A stretch of DNA of 64,000 nt from contig SCFE01000042.1 in assembly GCA_004352715.1 (NCBI GenBank), forward strand, positions 18,656-82,655, given 5' to 3'. Shown piece by piece: positions 1 to 11,195 of the stretch. The notes under the pieces were generated by a model. It ran no database searches, was not told the origin of the DNA, and saw only the letters and a list, made by a program, of their open reading frames with translations. A program made the position numbers and the translations under genes. The DNA comes from Hofstenia miamia. Its lineage: Eukaryota; Xenacoelomorpha; Acoela. Numbering within the stretch: the stretch's first letter is position 1; each line of letters starts with the position of its first letter.

Positions 1-233
1 GCTGGTTCCTTTCTACTTTTTTGTGTACTTAAGTAAGGTAGAGCTTATGTTCGTTTCCCTCTTCTTTGATTTCATTTCTTTTTGTGAACTGAAACAATTT
101 TCTTTGCACTAATTCTCATTTTGGGTCTTTCCACTTTAAGGTTTCCTCCATAATTTCGAGAAGAAACTGCTATCTTTACTCAACTTAGGATTTTCTTTCA
201 CTTGCACATGTTGGGCGCCTGTCATGGTCACCA
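1..233 (-). mobile_element. 5' leader and primer-binding site of an LTR retrotransposon (fragment)
   Basis: Read on the minus strand, the stretch at 233-218 is TGGTGACCATGACAGG. It directly follows an LTR end (GATTCTACA) at 234-242. The same junction, LTR end ..TTACA followed by TGGTGACCATGACAG, occurs at 40081-40105 ahead of a gypsy-like gag, so this is a primer-binding site followed by an internal leader. PBS of the TGGCGACCGTGACA type, tRNA-Arg-like, is known from mdg1/412 elements; assigning this TGGTGACC variant to a tRNA is inference. The internal region runs off the window at position 1. No coding sequence is recognisable in these 233 bases. Confidence 0.6.
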
Positions 234-1450
234 TGTAGAATCTTGCCAACATTAATCTCGACTCAGTTTAGGATTGCTTAACCATACTCTTATTTAATTC
301 AGGTATTTAATATATGACAGACTAAAAAAACTCTCTCTTTCTATATTGTTGTTAACTGTATTAACTTAATTAATATAACATTAGCTACATTTAATGCTCT
401 AACTAACAACAGACATTTTAGAACGAGAGTGAGAGATGGTATACAGGGTTGAAAGCCAACTCGAAGCAATGCACAAAAGAATACTTTGTCTTTGTGAACA
501 ATTCCAGCTCTACTCGGACATTGAAGGAATTACCAATGGTTGATTCAGTGTATGTAACATTGTCTCAGAAACCAATTGTGTATGATAACTTAATAGTTTA
601 GTGCATTGATTGTTCTTATTATTGTTGCAGTTAAAATATAAGGAAGTAATGCAACCGTGGTGCTTTAGCTTGTTATCTTTCCGTACCCTATAGATATAAG
701 TGTACATGTTAGCCCTTGATACATGTGAACAATCAATGTGGTCAGCAATAAAACTATTTTATAAGTTGTTTGAAAGTTGAATAATTTACTAACAGTCAAT
801 TGATTGATTAACCAAGAAAAATGATATAGGTAAAACATTTCTTTTCTGCTGAGGGTTGATCTAACAGCAATAATACTAACTTGTGAATAATGAATGATAG
901 GAAAGCAGGAAAGCTATAACGAATAAAAATCCCTATCCTTACACCTAACCTATAAGCACATCGAGAAATCAACAACTACCAGCTGCACCGCACTTTTGAA
1001 AGGCTATTGTGTGCTGGCCATTCCAGACTTCCCTTAATGTAGTTGGGGACGATCGTCCAGATTACTCTAGTGCTTGACTGTTTAGCTTTCCATTTAACTA
1101 ATAAATAAACCTGAGAAAACAAAGAAGTAAATCCAATGAATTTCGTTCATCACCAAATAAATAAATTGCACAATTTTTATACTTAGTAATAGCAAACAAT
1201 CAAACACTTGGCAACTACCTGTTTAATCGATGTTGTTGACAATTTAATGATTTTCCTTTTTTTTCTTCGTCTGCTTTTTGCACACGTCAGCATTAATTAG
1301 CATTTGCGTTTTGGTCTTTTATCATTTGTCAAAAAGTACTGCCAAGCGACTTAATATCAAAATACTACTTATTAAATTTTTACAAATGATCTAATTAATA
1401 ATAATCATGTGTTTACACATAACTTGACCACACATGATGATTATGTTACA
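234..1450 (-). mobile_element. Long LTR, copy L1 (full length, about 1.2 kb)
   Basis: On the minus strand it begins TGTAACATAATCATC (1450 downward) and ends GATTCTACA at 234, next to the primer-binding site. Start and end match the LTRs at 9461-10622 and 38951-40090. The middle (about 920-1090) shows the same order of short motifs as the other copies (ACACCTAACCTATA.., a CCAGAC..CCAGA segment, then a run before TTTAACTAATAAATAAA). It is clearly diverged. The conserved core with loop GGGCA seen in the other copies is not recognisable here. No ORF of note. Confidence 0.6.
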
Positions 1451-2049
1451 TTATGTATGATTAATTTAAACGCAATTATAGTTAACATAAATATAGATAT
1501 GCACAATCATTTCTGTAAGGGGTTGCGCCACTTTGTTCCAATATTAAGCGATTGGGGTATAAACCATCATTTGTATATAGAACAGTCACCAACAAAACTT
1601 TACAATATTTTTTACTGTTAATATTGCATTGAACACAATGATACTTGGTAAAAGTTAGCATCCCTTTTACAAGTATATACCATTTACATTATAATATACA
1701 TATAAGATAAATTTTATATTCTATTATGATTAGTACACTATCTTATCACCAAATATTGACATTTTTGAAATATTAATTCCACTAAAAATTAAGAAACTAA
1801 TTCATTTGGCATGGTAAAGGAATTTCAATGACCCTGTTACAATGCATAGATGCTACTTTTGCAAAATTTCAACATTATTGCAGTCATATAATTAAACCCT
1901 TAGGCGCATATAAACAGTATTGAAACCGTCCCTTGATGTTTCAGCATGAGCACTGCGTGAAAGGCCGCAGTGTGGGATGAGCACGGCACAAAAATTTATA
2001 CATTTTTCATTAACTGTATGGGGCATCTTAGATTAAATCCTATGAATGA
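1451..2049. other. AT-rich intergenic DNA, no gene seen
   Basis: No coding similarity, RNA gene or repeat boundary is visible. Around 1970-1995 there is GAGCACGGCACAAAAATTT; a close match (AAGCACGGCACAAAATTTT) lies at about 25247, near the other Penelope copy. It may be a Penelope terminal sequence, but two short matches are weak evidence. Confidence 0.5.
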
Positions 2050-2698
2050 ATGCTTTTGTCAGAAAATATATTCAATAGTTTAACAAATTCAAAATTCATG
2101 TATGAATTTAAAAAAGAAACGCATTTATTTAATGTTTTGACATGCCATTGTCAAAAAGCTCCCACTATAAAATTCACAAAATATTCATCAAATCAATTTT
2201 TTTACAATATCCTTGGTAGATTTAGATTGTATTTCTATTCATCATTTTTCTTTAAGCTTGGTTCTTTAAATTCTATATACATTGATTCCATAATGCTTAG
2301 TTCAAAATTATTAATTTCCTTAGATAAAATTCTATATGTAAATTTCACATCACCATTCTTTAGATGATAGGAGATGGTCGATTGATTTTTGTTCTTGAAT
2401 TCTGGAATGAAAATTTCTTGATGTCTTTCCAATGTATTGTGCACAGCAGTAGCAAGTATTTCATAAAATTCTACGTTGGCAAGGTTTTCAATCTTGGTTT
2501 CTGCCTTTCATCCTAATAAGATGTCTTAGTTTATTGATCTTAACTATAAATCCTATCTTTAAAAATGATGGAGTGATTTTTTTCAGATCTTTCCATAATT
2601 TAATTAATTGCATGCCTCGATATTCAATATTAAAGATGTAATTGTATAAATAATCACTTTGTTTGTTAGTATCTTGAGTTTGTAGTATGTCTTCTAGT
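2050..2698 (-). pseudogene. Penelope-like element, GIY-YIG endonuclease end (3' part)
   Basis: Minus-strand reading frames give a peptide with SYHLKNGDVKFTYRILSKE followed by ELSIMESMYIEF. This fits the C-terminal half of the GIY-YIG endonuclease that follows the reverse transcriptase in EN-containing Penelope-like elements: an S-x(2)-HL segment, a hydrophobic strand with RIL, then a helix with the conserved E before YI. The part at 2365-2665 aligns base by base, with scattered changes, with 23820-24110 in the second Penelope copy. The frame is interrupted and the GIY motif itself is not cleanly readable, so this is a dead fragment. It continues upstream, in its own orientation, past inserted LTR sequence to 4822-5970. 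Confidence 0.65.
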
Positions 2699-3730
2699 TG
2701 TTACTGCTTGACTAGTTTCTTCTATTATGTTATGTAACCTTAATTAACTATTCACTTTTTAGGTGACGAAGCCATGCGGTAACCTCTGCAGCAATCTTCT
2801 AGTGGGCTTCTGCCCGAAGCGGATCTCCACATCCAATTTCACCACTCCATCCGTTGCTTGAGTGCCACTTCTTAGCTCAATCAAGATAGCTTATGTGTAT
2901 CCTACATTAGCTCAGTGCTTACTCAAGACACGGCACAACTTGACTTAATCTCTATTGTGTAAAAGTGTTATATCTATTTGCAACCTGAAACTGTTACTAG
3001 TTGTTCATTCAATATTACATGTAGCCATTACCGAAATATATTGGCTTAGTTGAATAATTCTATTCGAACAACTTCCTAACCTACATTTATAATTACTACA
3101 TGTACGGTCATTATATCGGTCAATTATAGGTCATCAATTTAGATCTAAAACAATATTAAGTAATTCCTAAGGTTTGGTTATCCAACCATTTGTTGAAAGT
3201 TAGTTATCTCATACATGTAGAAGAGAAATGCTAGTTGGCTAATCGAGAGAAAACCCCTACACCTAACATATGTGCACTTTCATGGTCTGGCACAGGGACC
3301 CTAGAATCGTTCCCTGTGATGTATCCAGACCACTACTAAACACTGCTCGATTAGCTCGACATTGTATTAAATAATCAAACCGTTAATAAGATGAAAAATA
3401 AGAATTCTAAGTAAAATTCTTTATCAACTCTTACAATAGTTTTAATTGTATTTATAGTAATTTGAAGGGAAGTACCTGTCGATTCAAATTTAAACGTCTG
3501 CCAAGATGGCGGCTAAAAATAATGTAAGCAACATTTGGTCGAAAATGTTTTTATTGACAGATACAATTATCTCTTTTTTGACACATGTTATTTTCTTGGT
3601 TGCAGTATACAAATAAATCTGAAATAATCACACTTGATCTAATCATAATATTTTTTAATCACTTCTTTTCGATCTTAGTATCTTCTGCGACGTTTGCAGC
3701 TTATTTCTGTTTATTTTGGATGATGCTACA
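2699..3730 (-). mobile_element. Long LTR, copy L2 (3' truncated solo LTR)
   Basis: On the minus strand it starts TGTAGCATCATCC (3730 downward), exactly as the 38951 LTR does, and aligns with that LTR over about 1.03 kb. Shared landmarks are the AGATGGCGGC block (about 3505), the ACACCTAACATA block and the GGTGACGAAGCC block. It stops at ..GCAGTAACA, about 90 bp before the true LTR end defined by the 10.6-kb and 40.1-kb copies, and there is no primer-binding site. It is inserted in a Penelope-like element. No ORF. Confidence 0.75.
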
Positions 3731-3818
3731 CATGCCTCGATATTCAATATTAAAGATGTAATTGTATAAATAATCACTTTGTTTGTTAGTATCTTGAGTT
3801 TGTAGTATGTCTTCTAGT

Positions 3819-4733
3819 TGTTACTGCTTGACTAGTTTCTTCTATTATGTTATGTAACCTTAATTAACTATTCACTTTTTAGGTGACGAAGCCATGCGGT
3901 AACCTCTGCAGCAATCTTCTAGTGGGCTTCTGCCCGAAGCGGATCTCCACATCCAATTTCACCACTCCATCCGTTGCTTGAGTGCCACTTCTTAGCTCAA
4001 TCAAGATAGCTTATGTGTATCCTACATTAGCTCAGTGCTTACTCAAGACACGGCACAACTTGACTTAATCTCTATTGTGTAAAAGTGTTATATCTATTTG
4101 CAACCTGAAACTGTTACTAGTTGTTCATTCAATGTTACATGTAGCCATTACCGAAATATATTGGCTTAGTTGAATAATTCTATTCGAACAACTTCCTAAC
4201 CTACATTTATAATTACTACATGTACGGTCATTATATCGGTCAATTATAGGTCATCAATTTAGATCTAAAACAATATTAAGTAATTCCTAAGGTTTGGTTA
4301 TCCAACCATTTGTTGAAAGTTAGTTATCTCATACATGTAGAAGAGAAATGCTAGTTGGCTAATCGAGAGAAAACCCCTACACCTAACATATGTGCACTTN
4401 ATAAGAATTCTAAGTAAAATTCTTTATCAACTCTTACAATAGTTTTAATTGTATTTATAGTAATTTGAAGGGAAGTACCTGTCGATTCAAATTTAAACGT
4501 CTGCCAAGATGGCGGCTAAAAATAATGTAAGCAACATTTGGTCGAAAATGTTTTTATTGACAGATACAATTATCTCTTTTTTGACACATGTTATTTTCTT
4601 GGTTGCAGTATACAAATAAATCTGAAATAATCACACTTGATCTAATCATAATATTTTTTAATCACTTCTTTTCGATCTTAGTATCTTCTGCGACGTTTGC
4701 AGCTTATTTCTGTTTATTTTGGATGATGCTACA
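3819..4733 (-). mobile_element. Long LTR, copy L2' (tandem duplicate of L2, with assembly gap)
   Basis: Nearly identical to 2699-3730; one difference seen is CAATGTTACATG here against CAATATTACATG in the first copy. A single N at 4400 marks a gap where roughly 110 bp of the LTR is missing. It may be a true second copy or a haplotype or contig artefact. The near identity suggests a recent event or an assembly effect. Confidence 0.7.
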
Positions 4734-4821
4734 CATGCCTCGATATTCAATATTAAAGATGTAATTGTATAAATAATCACTTTGTTTGTTAGTATCTTGA
4801 GTTTGTAGTATGTCTTCTAGT

Positions 4822-5970
4822 TATTCTTTTATAATTCTAATGACCATATATGTTGAATATTCATTACGCCTTAATATATCTTAAATCTTTATGATTGCTT
4901 TATGAAGTTTTTCGTAATTTTGATCAATCATGAAATATCGATGTATCAGACCTTTGATCGTGGATTTCTTGTATGCAAAAGATACATTTGAATGATAGTA
5001 ATTACTAAATTTGTATTATTTGGTTTGTTGTAATAAGATGAGATAAATTTGTTCTTTATTCTATCAATGGTAATATTCAAAAATGGTAATCTTTTGTTGT
5101 TTTCTTACTTGATGGTAAATTGAATTCAAGGAAGGAAGCATGTTTTTAACATTATGTCCTGAAATAACTAGTATATCATCCACATATTGAACACAGTAAT
5201 GAAATCTGCTCATTATTTTGGCAATATTTCATTTTTTGTAAAAATTCCGATGCATAAATATTTGCTAGTGTGTTTGTCCAAGGCAATTTCCCACTAGAAC
5301 ACCATTTATTTGTAAATATAACTTTTCTTGAAATTCACAGAGGTTTTTTTTGTGCAGAGTAATATCAATGTTTTCAAGGTTTCGTAGTTTAAACTAAATA
5401 GTTTGATGATATATTCTTTCAATAATGATATTGAATATTCAACAGCATCTACCAAAGAAACTTTAAGATCAAGTGAATATAATAATCAACATTCATAGGG
5501 TGTTTTTGTTTTTAATTCTTTTAAAATTGATTCTACACTGCAATTTTTTCAGTTTTCTGGTAAACTAGACAATATTGTATTGAGAAGTTTTCATAATTTT
5601 TCATATAACGATCCATTATTTAATGCAATTGGTCTTAAGGGTATGTCAGTTTTCGCACATTTGCTAGTCCATACATAAGATATGCAAATCTACCACTACA
5701 CTTTATATTTTCATACATTATTTCATTTATTTTGACTCAGTAATCTACGTAACAATGCATTGAATCTTTTCTCTATTATAATAGGTGTGTCATTCTTGGC
5801 ATTTTTTGAGACAGTGAAACTTTCAAATTCATCTCCATTTAAGATTTTCAACATTTTCCATTTTATCAAATGGAACAAGTTTCAAGTTTCTTTAAAAAAT
5901 TTTTACAAATTTTTCAAGAAACAAAAGCTTTGATGATTTCAATATGCAAATTAATAGATTCAGAAAATCA
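4822..5970 (-). pseudogene. Penelope-like element, reverse transcriptase part (copy 1)
   Basis: Minus-strand frames include QYVDDILVIS (about 5170-5200), the catalytic YVDD of Penelope-like reverse transcriptases. Upstream in element orientation lies a segment corresponding to the LRPI..SNNGS-type region near 5560-5650. The whole stretch is collinear with 24130-25210. It carries several frameshifts and stops. In Penelope-like elements this RT primes at chromosomal ends or nicks and is followed by a GIY-YIG endonuclease; here the two halves are separated by inserted LTRs. Similarity to the second copy ends near 5970 (GAAAATCAAAATA), which I take as the truncated 5' limit. Confidence 0.75.
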
Positions 5971-7625
5971 AAATAGTAGTAATGGCTGAGTCCATCCTAG
6001 GAAACAACTTTGATTCTGATTGGTCAAGAGCCAGTCACCTAACATTGTCTCTAATTGGTCAAGAGTGAGGCCATGGATAGTGACGTCATGCGGTTAAGTT
6101 TTGCTGACTAATATTTTCCATAAAAAATTCAATGTAATTACTGACTCACTTTTCTGAAATTTACAGGCCTGATTTCATTACATGTTGGGGCCAATTTCGT
6201 TTACTATTATTCATATATATGTTGGTGCTAATTTAGTTTACAATGATTCATTTACTTTACATGCACCCATGTTTTTTGCTAATATTATGACATTGCTAGT
6301 CATTTACTTTACATGTACAATTGTTTTTAGTTTCTATAGTGACCCAATAGTTTTCAATTGTAAAAATTCCATGCATTTAATTCATTTTGCTAATAGCCAA
6401 ATACAAAATCGAGAAATATTTTGTTAAACTTGACATAACAGCCATAATACATGTTAAAAGCAAACTAATTTTCGGAAAAATTAAACATGGTTTATGCATA
6501 AAGGCGAAATTTTGTTTCCTAAAAATTATGCATGCAATATGTTATTAATAGGATTTATACATCTACATGCTTTCATTAATACACTATTATGATATTAGTT
6601 TACACAAAGAATCTCTTTTCTGTGTTTCTTTGGTGCTATACACATTTTCATGGTATACACATTTGCAGATTGTTACATCTTTTGTTGACTTTTACATGGT
6701 ATTCTTCTTTTCTTCATTTTTTTATGGCTTATACACATTTTGGAGAGTGTACACATTTGCAGATTTTTACAGCTTTGTCAACTTACACACCTTTTTTCAC
6801 TTTTATTTGGTTTATGACATTTGCATGGTTGTATACATTACATGACGTTTCTGCCTGGTAACTTTAATGTGTGAATACAATGACACATTTGTTATTCATA
6901 TTTGATGATGGTTTTTTCCATTGATAGATATCATCTCCAATTGTTAAATTTGTAAGCTCCATGACGCGTTCACCATTCTAAATGCATAAGCGTTTGTAAA
7001 TAGTGTTCCTCTTGCTAGTTAAAAATAAGAAATTAAACAAAATAATTCCATTCAATCAATTGCAAAAATCATTATATATAATTTAGTTTTAATCAAAAAA
7101 CCATGTATGTGGGAAAGACAAATACTAAATGTAAATAGACCCGTAAACAAAAAACATATAATTTAGTTTAAATGTGCATGATGTAAAGAGATAATATATC
7201 AACGAATATAGCTGGATAAACCATTAATGTATAAATTCGTTTTATTCCAAAAAACAGGTAGGCTTGGAAGTGAAATATTGCATCAATGTGCATAACCAAA
7301 TAGAACAATACTGTATATAAAATTGTTTAAATCAAAACATTTATCATAGACATATAAAACAATACTGTATATAAATTTGTTGAAGATAATATAACATACC
7401 TGGTTTTCTTTGTGAGATGCATTTGTTGGCCAAGTTTGCTCTGATGTTTAACTAGCTTGAAAAGCAGCAAGTTGATTAATCACAAATTGATCTTTAAACA
7501 TTAAAAGTCTTTAACACGAGGCCATATCATTCATCTTACATTCTTAAACTACATGACGTGAAAATTAGAACAAAGGGAATGGCAGATTGATATAAACTTT
7601 TTGAAAACAACACATTAATTTTTAA
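5971..7625. other. AT-rich intergenic DNA with a degenerate repeat
   Basis: No protein-like frame convinces here; the open frames at 6182-6861 are low-complexity, rich in F/Y/T/H and overlapping in two frames. At 6631-6800 a unit of about 95 bp with TATACACATTT and ACACATTTGCAGATT occurs twice in diverged form. TTTACATG and GCATG words recur from 6200 to 6850. Positions 6900-7625 hold nothing recognisable. Confidence 0.5.
6019..6088. promoter_or_regulatory. Promoter-like cluster: two CCAAT boxes and a perfect CRE
   Basis: Two copies of ATTGGTCAAGAG (6019 and 6054; CCAAT on the minus strand) are followed by the full palindromic CRE TGACGTCA at 6081-6088. The cluster lies about 50-120 bp beyond the 5' limit of the minus-strand Penelope copy, so it could drive transcription toward it or belong to a lost host gene. 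Motif matches alone; function is inference. Confidence 0.35.
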
Positions 7626-9017
7626 AAATAATTATTCTTTTCAATTATTTTATTATAATATTTTTGGTAAATTTATTTTTTCAAGTTATTTATTTTGTTA
7701 ATTTATTTTTAAATTTGTTTCTTTGTTAAGAGATTTGAATTACAGCATTTTACCAAAACTAAATTTCATGTTAAAAACTATCAGGCACTTTAATCATTAA
7801 AAGATAATGAATTTATGCTGTATATTCACAAATAATTTCAATATGTGTTCTCTCCCAACATCAATTTAGTTGTTACTCATTGTGAGGGAGCTGGCGTTTT
7901 TAATGATATGAACGAAGAAATTCTCTTTTTACAGTTTTTGCTAATGTTTTTCTATTTGTAATTTAGTTTCTTTACACATTGCATTGATAATATATATAAT
8001 GTTTTCATTTGCAAATCAAGTGTCTCTAGGAAATATTTATTGATGTTAGTAATATTTGACATGTAAAGCAATCAATTTCAAACTAAAAATTTGCTTAATT
8101 GTATAATATTCACTATTTAAATATATAAATAACCTACCCACACTGGAGAAATTCAACCATCCTTGACTCAACCTCTGTAAAACTGAATAATGTGCTACAT
8201 TTTGCAATCTGGAAAATAATATTGAAAGATTTATTTAATTAAAAGCACAAATGTATAGTTCAATCAGATGTAATTATTACATTTGTATTTCCTTTCTTGA
8301 TGGTTCAAATATATCATAACTACCATCATATTTGATTCAACCATTCAAAGCTTTACATGTTTAGTAATAGTGCATATTCCATTTTCATAATGAATGATGA
8401 ATGATCAATACAATAGAAAACGCTGCTATGTGTTATAAATTATTGTGACTAGTGCATTAAAAACACATGCATAGGATAAGACATTAAATAATTTCGAAAA
8501 TGCATTAGTTGTATAAGTTTTGCAAAAAAGAGAATAATACATTTTCAAAATATAAAAACGACTTACCTAGTAAAAAAGAAACCAATTTTTGCTATTAAAC
8601 TGTACACAAAGACTGACTAATGCATTAAAAATATGTTGTTTCAGTTAAGACAATTGAATTTTCAATATTTATATCTGCTAATGAACTTTGCTGAAATTAA
8701 ACATATATTTATAAGATTGAAGTACATTAAAAATGGGTAGTAGTAAAAATGATATTATGATTATAATGTTTTAGCTTGATTCACTGGTTCAAGTCCAGCC
8801 TACCTGATATATTTTACATTATTTCGTAAAACCATCTCTTATTTTTCATGCTTATAGCTAAAAACCAATAATTTATGTAAAATCTATACAAGAACAATAA
8901 ATCTGACAAGAAACATGCATTTACACCTACATAAAATTACAAACTAAATTTTAAAACCACACTTGGCTTACAACCCAAATATTTTGAAGGTTTATCTGGG
9001 CATCAAAGAACTTTAAT

Positions 9018-9425
9018 TCAAATTAACATTTTGAATTTTGCTCCAGCTCTTTGTGTATAGCATTTAGGAAGGAAAAAACGACTTCCGTTTTGTAAAATAA
9101 TTTTCACTGCTGGATCATACTTTGTCTGAGTTTGATGCAAATTGCAAATTAGAAACTGCTCACCAATTTTCAGGTCATAAGGAGATATGTATTGCAGCCG
9201 AAGTTCTTCAGAGGCTGCAATGAGGTCACCAACTAGTACAGGGCATGCTAACATCTTTTCAGTCTTTAACATACCTTTCACCTCAGATAAAGGTCTTTTG
9301 CTGTTTTTTTCTATTGCCTTTGGTAATTGCCCATATGCTCTGGCTTTAGATAACCTTGAAGGTTTTGATCTAGTTTGATATCTGCAGCTTTCATCACCAT
9401 TGTTGTTAGGCAAAAGAGTGTTCAG
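9018..9425 (-). CDS. Probable 3'-terminal coding exon, 131+ codons, unknown function
   Basis: The minus-strand frame is open from the TAA at 9018-9020 up to about 9425. No ATG opens it (the first 'M' would be a TTG), but a good 3' splice site, TTCTAATTACAG, lies just upstream and the frame is open through it. I therefore read it as the last exon of a spliced gene, not a small gene. The peptide is basic at the start (RYQTRSKPSRLSKARAYG). It has a C-terminal part with LKIGEQFLICNLHQTQTKYD and FFLPKCY, which resembles the hydrophobic strand, TKYG and LPKRY pattern of small beta-barrel domains often carried by invertebrate transposons. That resemblance is from memory and weak. No upstream exon was found. 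A long LTR begins only 36 bp upstream, at 9461, in the opposite orientation. Confidence 0.45.
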   Translation of the reverse strand: MNTLLPNNNGDESCRYQTRSKPSRLSKARAYGQLPKAIEKNSKRPLSEVKGMLKTEKMLACPVLVGDLIAASEELRLQYISPYDLKIGEQFLICNLHQTQTKYDPAVKIILQNGSRFFLPKCYTQRAGAKFKMLI

Positions 9426-9460
9426 CCTGTAATTAGAACATATTGTGAACCCAATATTAG

Positions 9461-10622
9461 TGTAACATAATCCTTCTAAATAACAAATTTAACAACTTAA
9501 AGAAAGAAAATAAAGGAATGTAAAGAAACTTGATATTTACAATCAATGCTATTAATGATTTTTTATATTCTGATCAGCACAGACAAATATTTGTTGGAAA
9601 CATACTTTACCAGAAGTCTGAGGATAATATGCTCCTCAAAAATTTTAGCTTATTATGCTGAGGCATGGGAAAACAAATTACTATAGAAAACAGGTGCTTG
9701 TTTGATTGCTGAAATAGTGAAAACATGTTAGAAAATTAGTATAAATAGCTACACTGCAGTATGAACAGTGATGAAATAAATTCTTCGGAATTAGACTTAT
9801 CTTTTCTTTGTTACAGTTAGCTTTATTAAATAAAATGTCAAGCTAAGCGTTTCGTGCAAAGTAGCAGTCAGGATACCATGGTGAGAACGATTATTTAGGT
9901 TTGACTCCTTGGCCGCAAAATGCATTTAGGTTATGAATAGGTATAAAGTTTTTTCACTATTGCGCTTAGATTGCTATCAATGTGATTTTGATATACATGT
10001 GGTAACACGCTTGATAAACGCTGAATGGCCAACAGGAGGAGTAACCTTATTATTTTAGTTCCAAATTGATGACGATAATTGACAGATAGGAGACCGTATT
10101 ATATTATTTTAAATTATTAAACTTAAAGTTAGGAAAGCTGTTTTATTAGATAGTTATTTGTTAGCATTTGATTAGTTAATATAGATGGTTTATAACTACA
10201 ATCAGCAGCTAGTGTCAATGTCATTTCCTTTATTAAGTGTTCTTGCAGTACAACCAATACACTGTATGTTTTACAAAAGTTAGAGATTAAGTCGAGTTGT
10301 GACATGAATATTTAACACCGCACTAATTAGGCCACATATAACAAATCCTCTTGTTGAACTGAGTCATCGGCAAATTGGAATTCGAAGTAGTTTAATGGAT
10401 GAAATGTTGGTGAAAGGATTGGCGTCGGGCAGACGCCCAAAGCCTTGGATTGCAGTTGTTTTCACCTAAACAGTGTTTGTTATTATTAATTCTAATGTTA
10501 GTTATTTAATTATAACCATAATAGAGCAATCAAGAAGATAGATTTCTTCCCGCCAGTATAATGCTAAGTAACAAATTAATAGATTCATTAGGGCTAAAAT
10601 TGGCCTGGAGGATGATTCTACA
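9461..10622 (+). mobile_element. Long LTR, copy L3 (full length, plus strand)
   Basis: Begins TGTAACATAATCC and ends GAGGATGATTCTACA, matching the termini of the LTRs at 234-1450 and 38951-40090. Inside it, AAGTCGAGTTGTGACATG aligns with AAGTTGAGTTGTGCCATG of the 39.7-kb copy. GGGCAGACGCCC and CACCTAAACAGTG follow, and CACCTAAA lies 156 bp from the end in both. The next bases (TTAGTGGGTTGTCAG) look like a decayed primer-binding site. No internal coding region was recognised after it, so it is probably a solo LTR or a badly decayed element. Confidence 0.65.
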
Positions 10623-11195
10623 TTAGTGGGTTGTCAGTTTAAATGTTGATTAATATAAAAACTTGGACTATTTCTGTTCATAAAGGTTCGTTTTATAAAA
10701 GTTGAAAAAAGTGAAAATTTAGTAAAAATAACAAACTTATATCGACAGTGATTCATCCTGCAAGAAAGAATTTTTTTGCAATGTCAGCAAATTGCCTTAG
10801 AAACTAAAAAATTTAACAACTTTTCTTTTTATATACCCTGTTTTCATCTCTAGTTTTATCAATAATAATAATAACAATAATAAATTGAATATTACCATAC
10901 AAAGTAGGTATAACAAAAAAAATAAAATTAAAAATTTTACAAAACAGTATTGATTAATTAGATGAATGATAGGAAAAAACATTTACAAAAGGAAAGTAGT
11001 CACATTTAAAAGATATTCCATGAAGAGATATAGAGGTTTGGAAATAAGATAAGAGTTGTAGCTTGAAATTAGAAGGAAGAGACCATAGATTTATGTCAAG
11101 ATGTTGGAATACAAAATTAGCAGGAGAAATTATTCGGTAAATGAAATTGGCAGTGGAAATAGATTTGTGAATTTTGGATCTAAACTTTATGTCAT
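10623..11195. other. AT-rich DNA after LTR L3, nothing recognised
   Basis: Apart from a short decayed PBS-like start there is no readable protein. A run of AATAATAATAACAATAATAAA lies at about 10861-10881. The small minus-strand frame over it is low-complexity (F/L-rich) and not credible. Confidence 0.4.

Larger units (their letters stand above)
2611..4821. repeat. Tandem structure: 88-bp Penelope segment three times around two LTR copies
   Basis: An 88-bp segment starting CATGCCTCGATATTC and ending CTTCTAGT occurs at 2611-2698, 3731-3818 and 4734-4821 without visible differences. Between them lie two copies of a truncated long LTR. The 88-bp segment is Penelope sequence: the second Penelope copy has it once, uninterrupted, at about 24057-24125. 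The unit is therefore 1120 bp in tandem. The second unit contains a single N at 4400 and lacks about 110 bp present in the first (about 3280-3387). Confidence 0.85.

Noticed and set aside
6182-6861. Three overlapping open frames rich in F, Y, T and H
   Set aside because: Low-complexity translation of a repetitive TATACACATTT/TTTACATG region, open in two frames at once.
8734-8806. tRNA-like stretch with CTGGTTCAAGTCCAG T-arm (also at +4193)
   Set aside because: The T-arm and a weak acceptor stem (two wobble pairs) can be drawn, but no anticodon stem forms and there is no A box. A lone B-box match in AT-rich DNA is not enough.
9187-9378. 63-codon plus-strand frame opposite the 131-codon exon
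   Set aside because: Antisense shadow; no start context or family feature.
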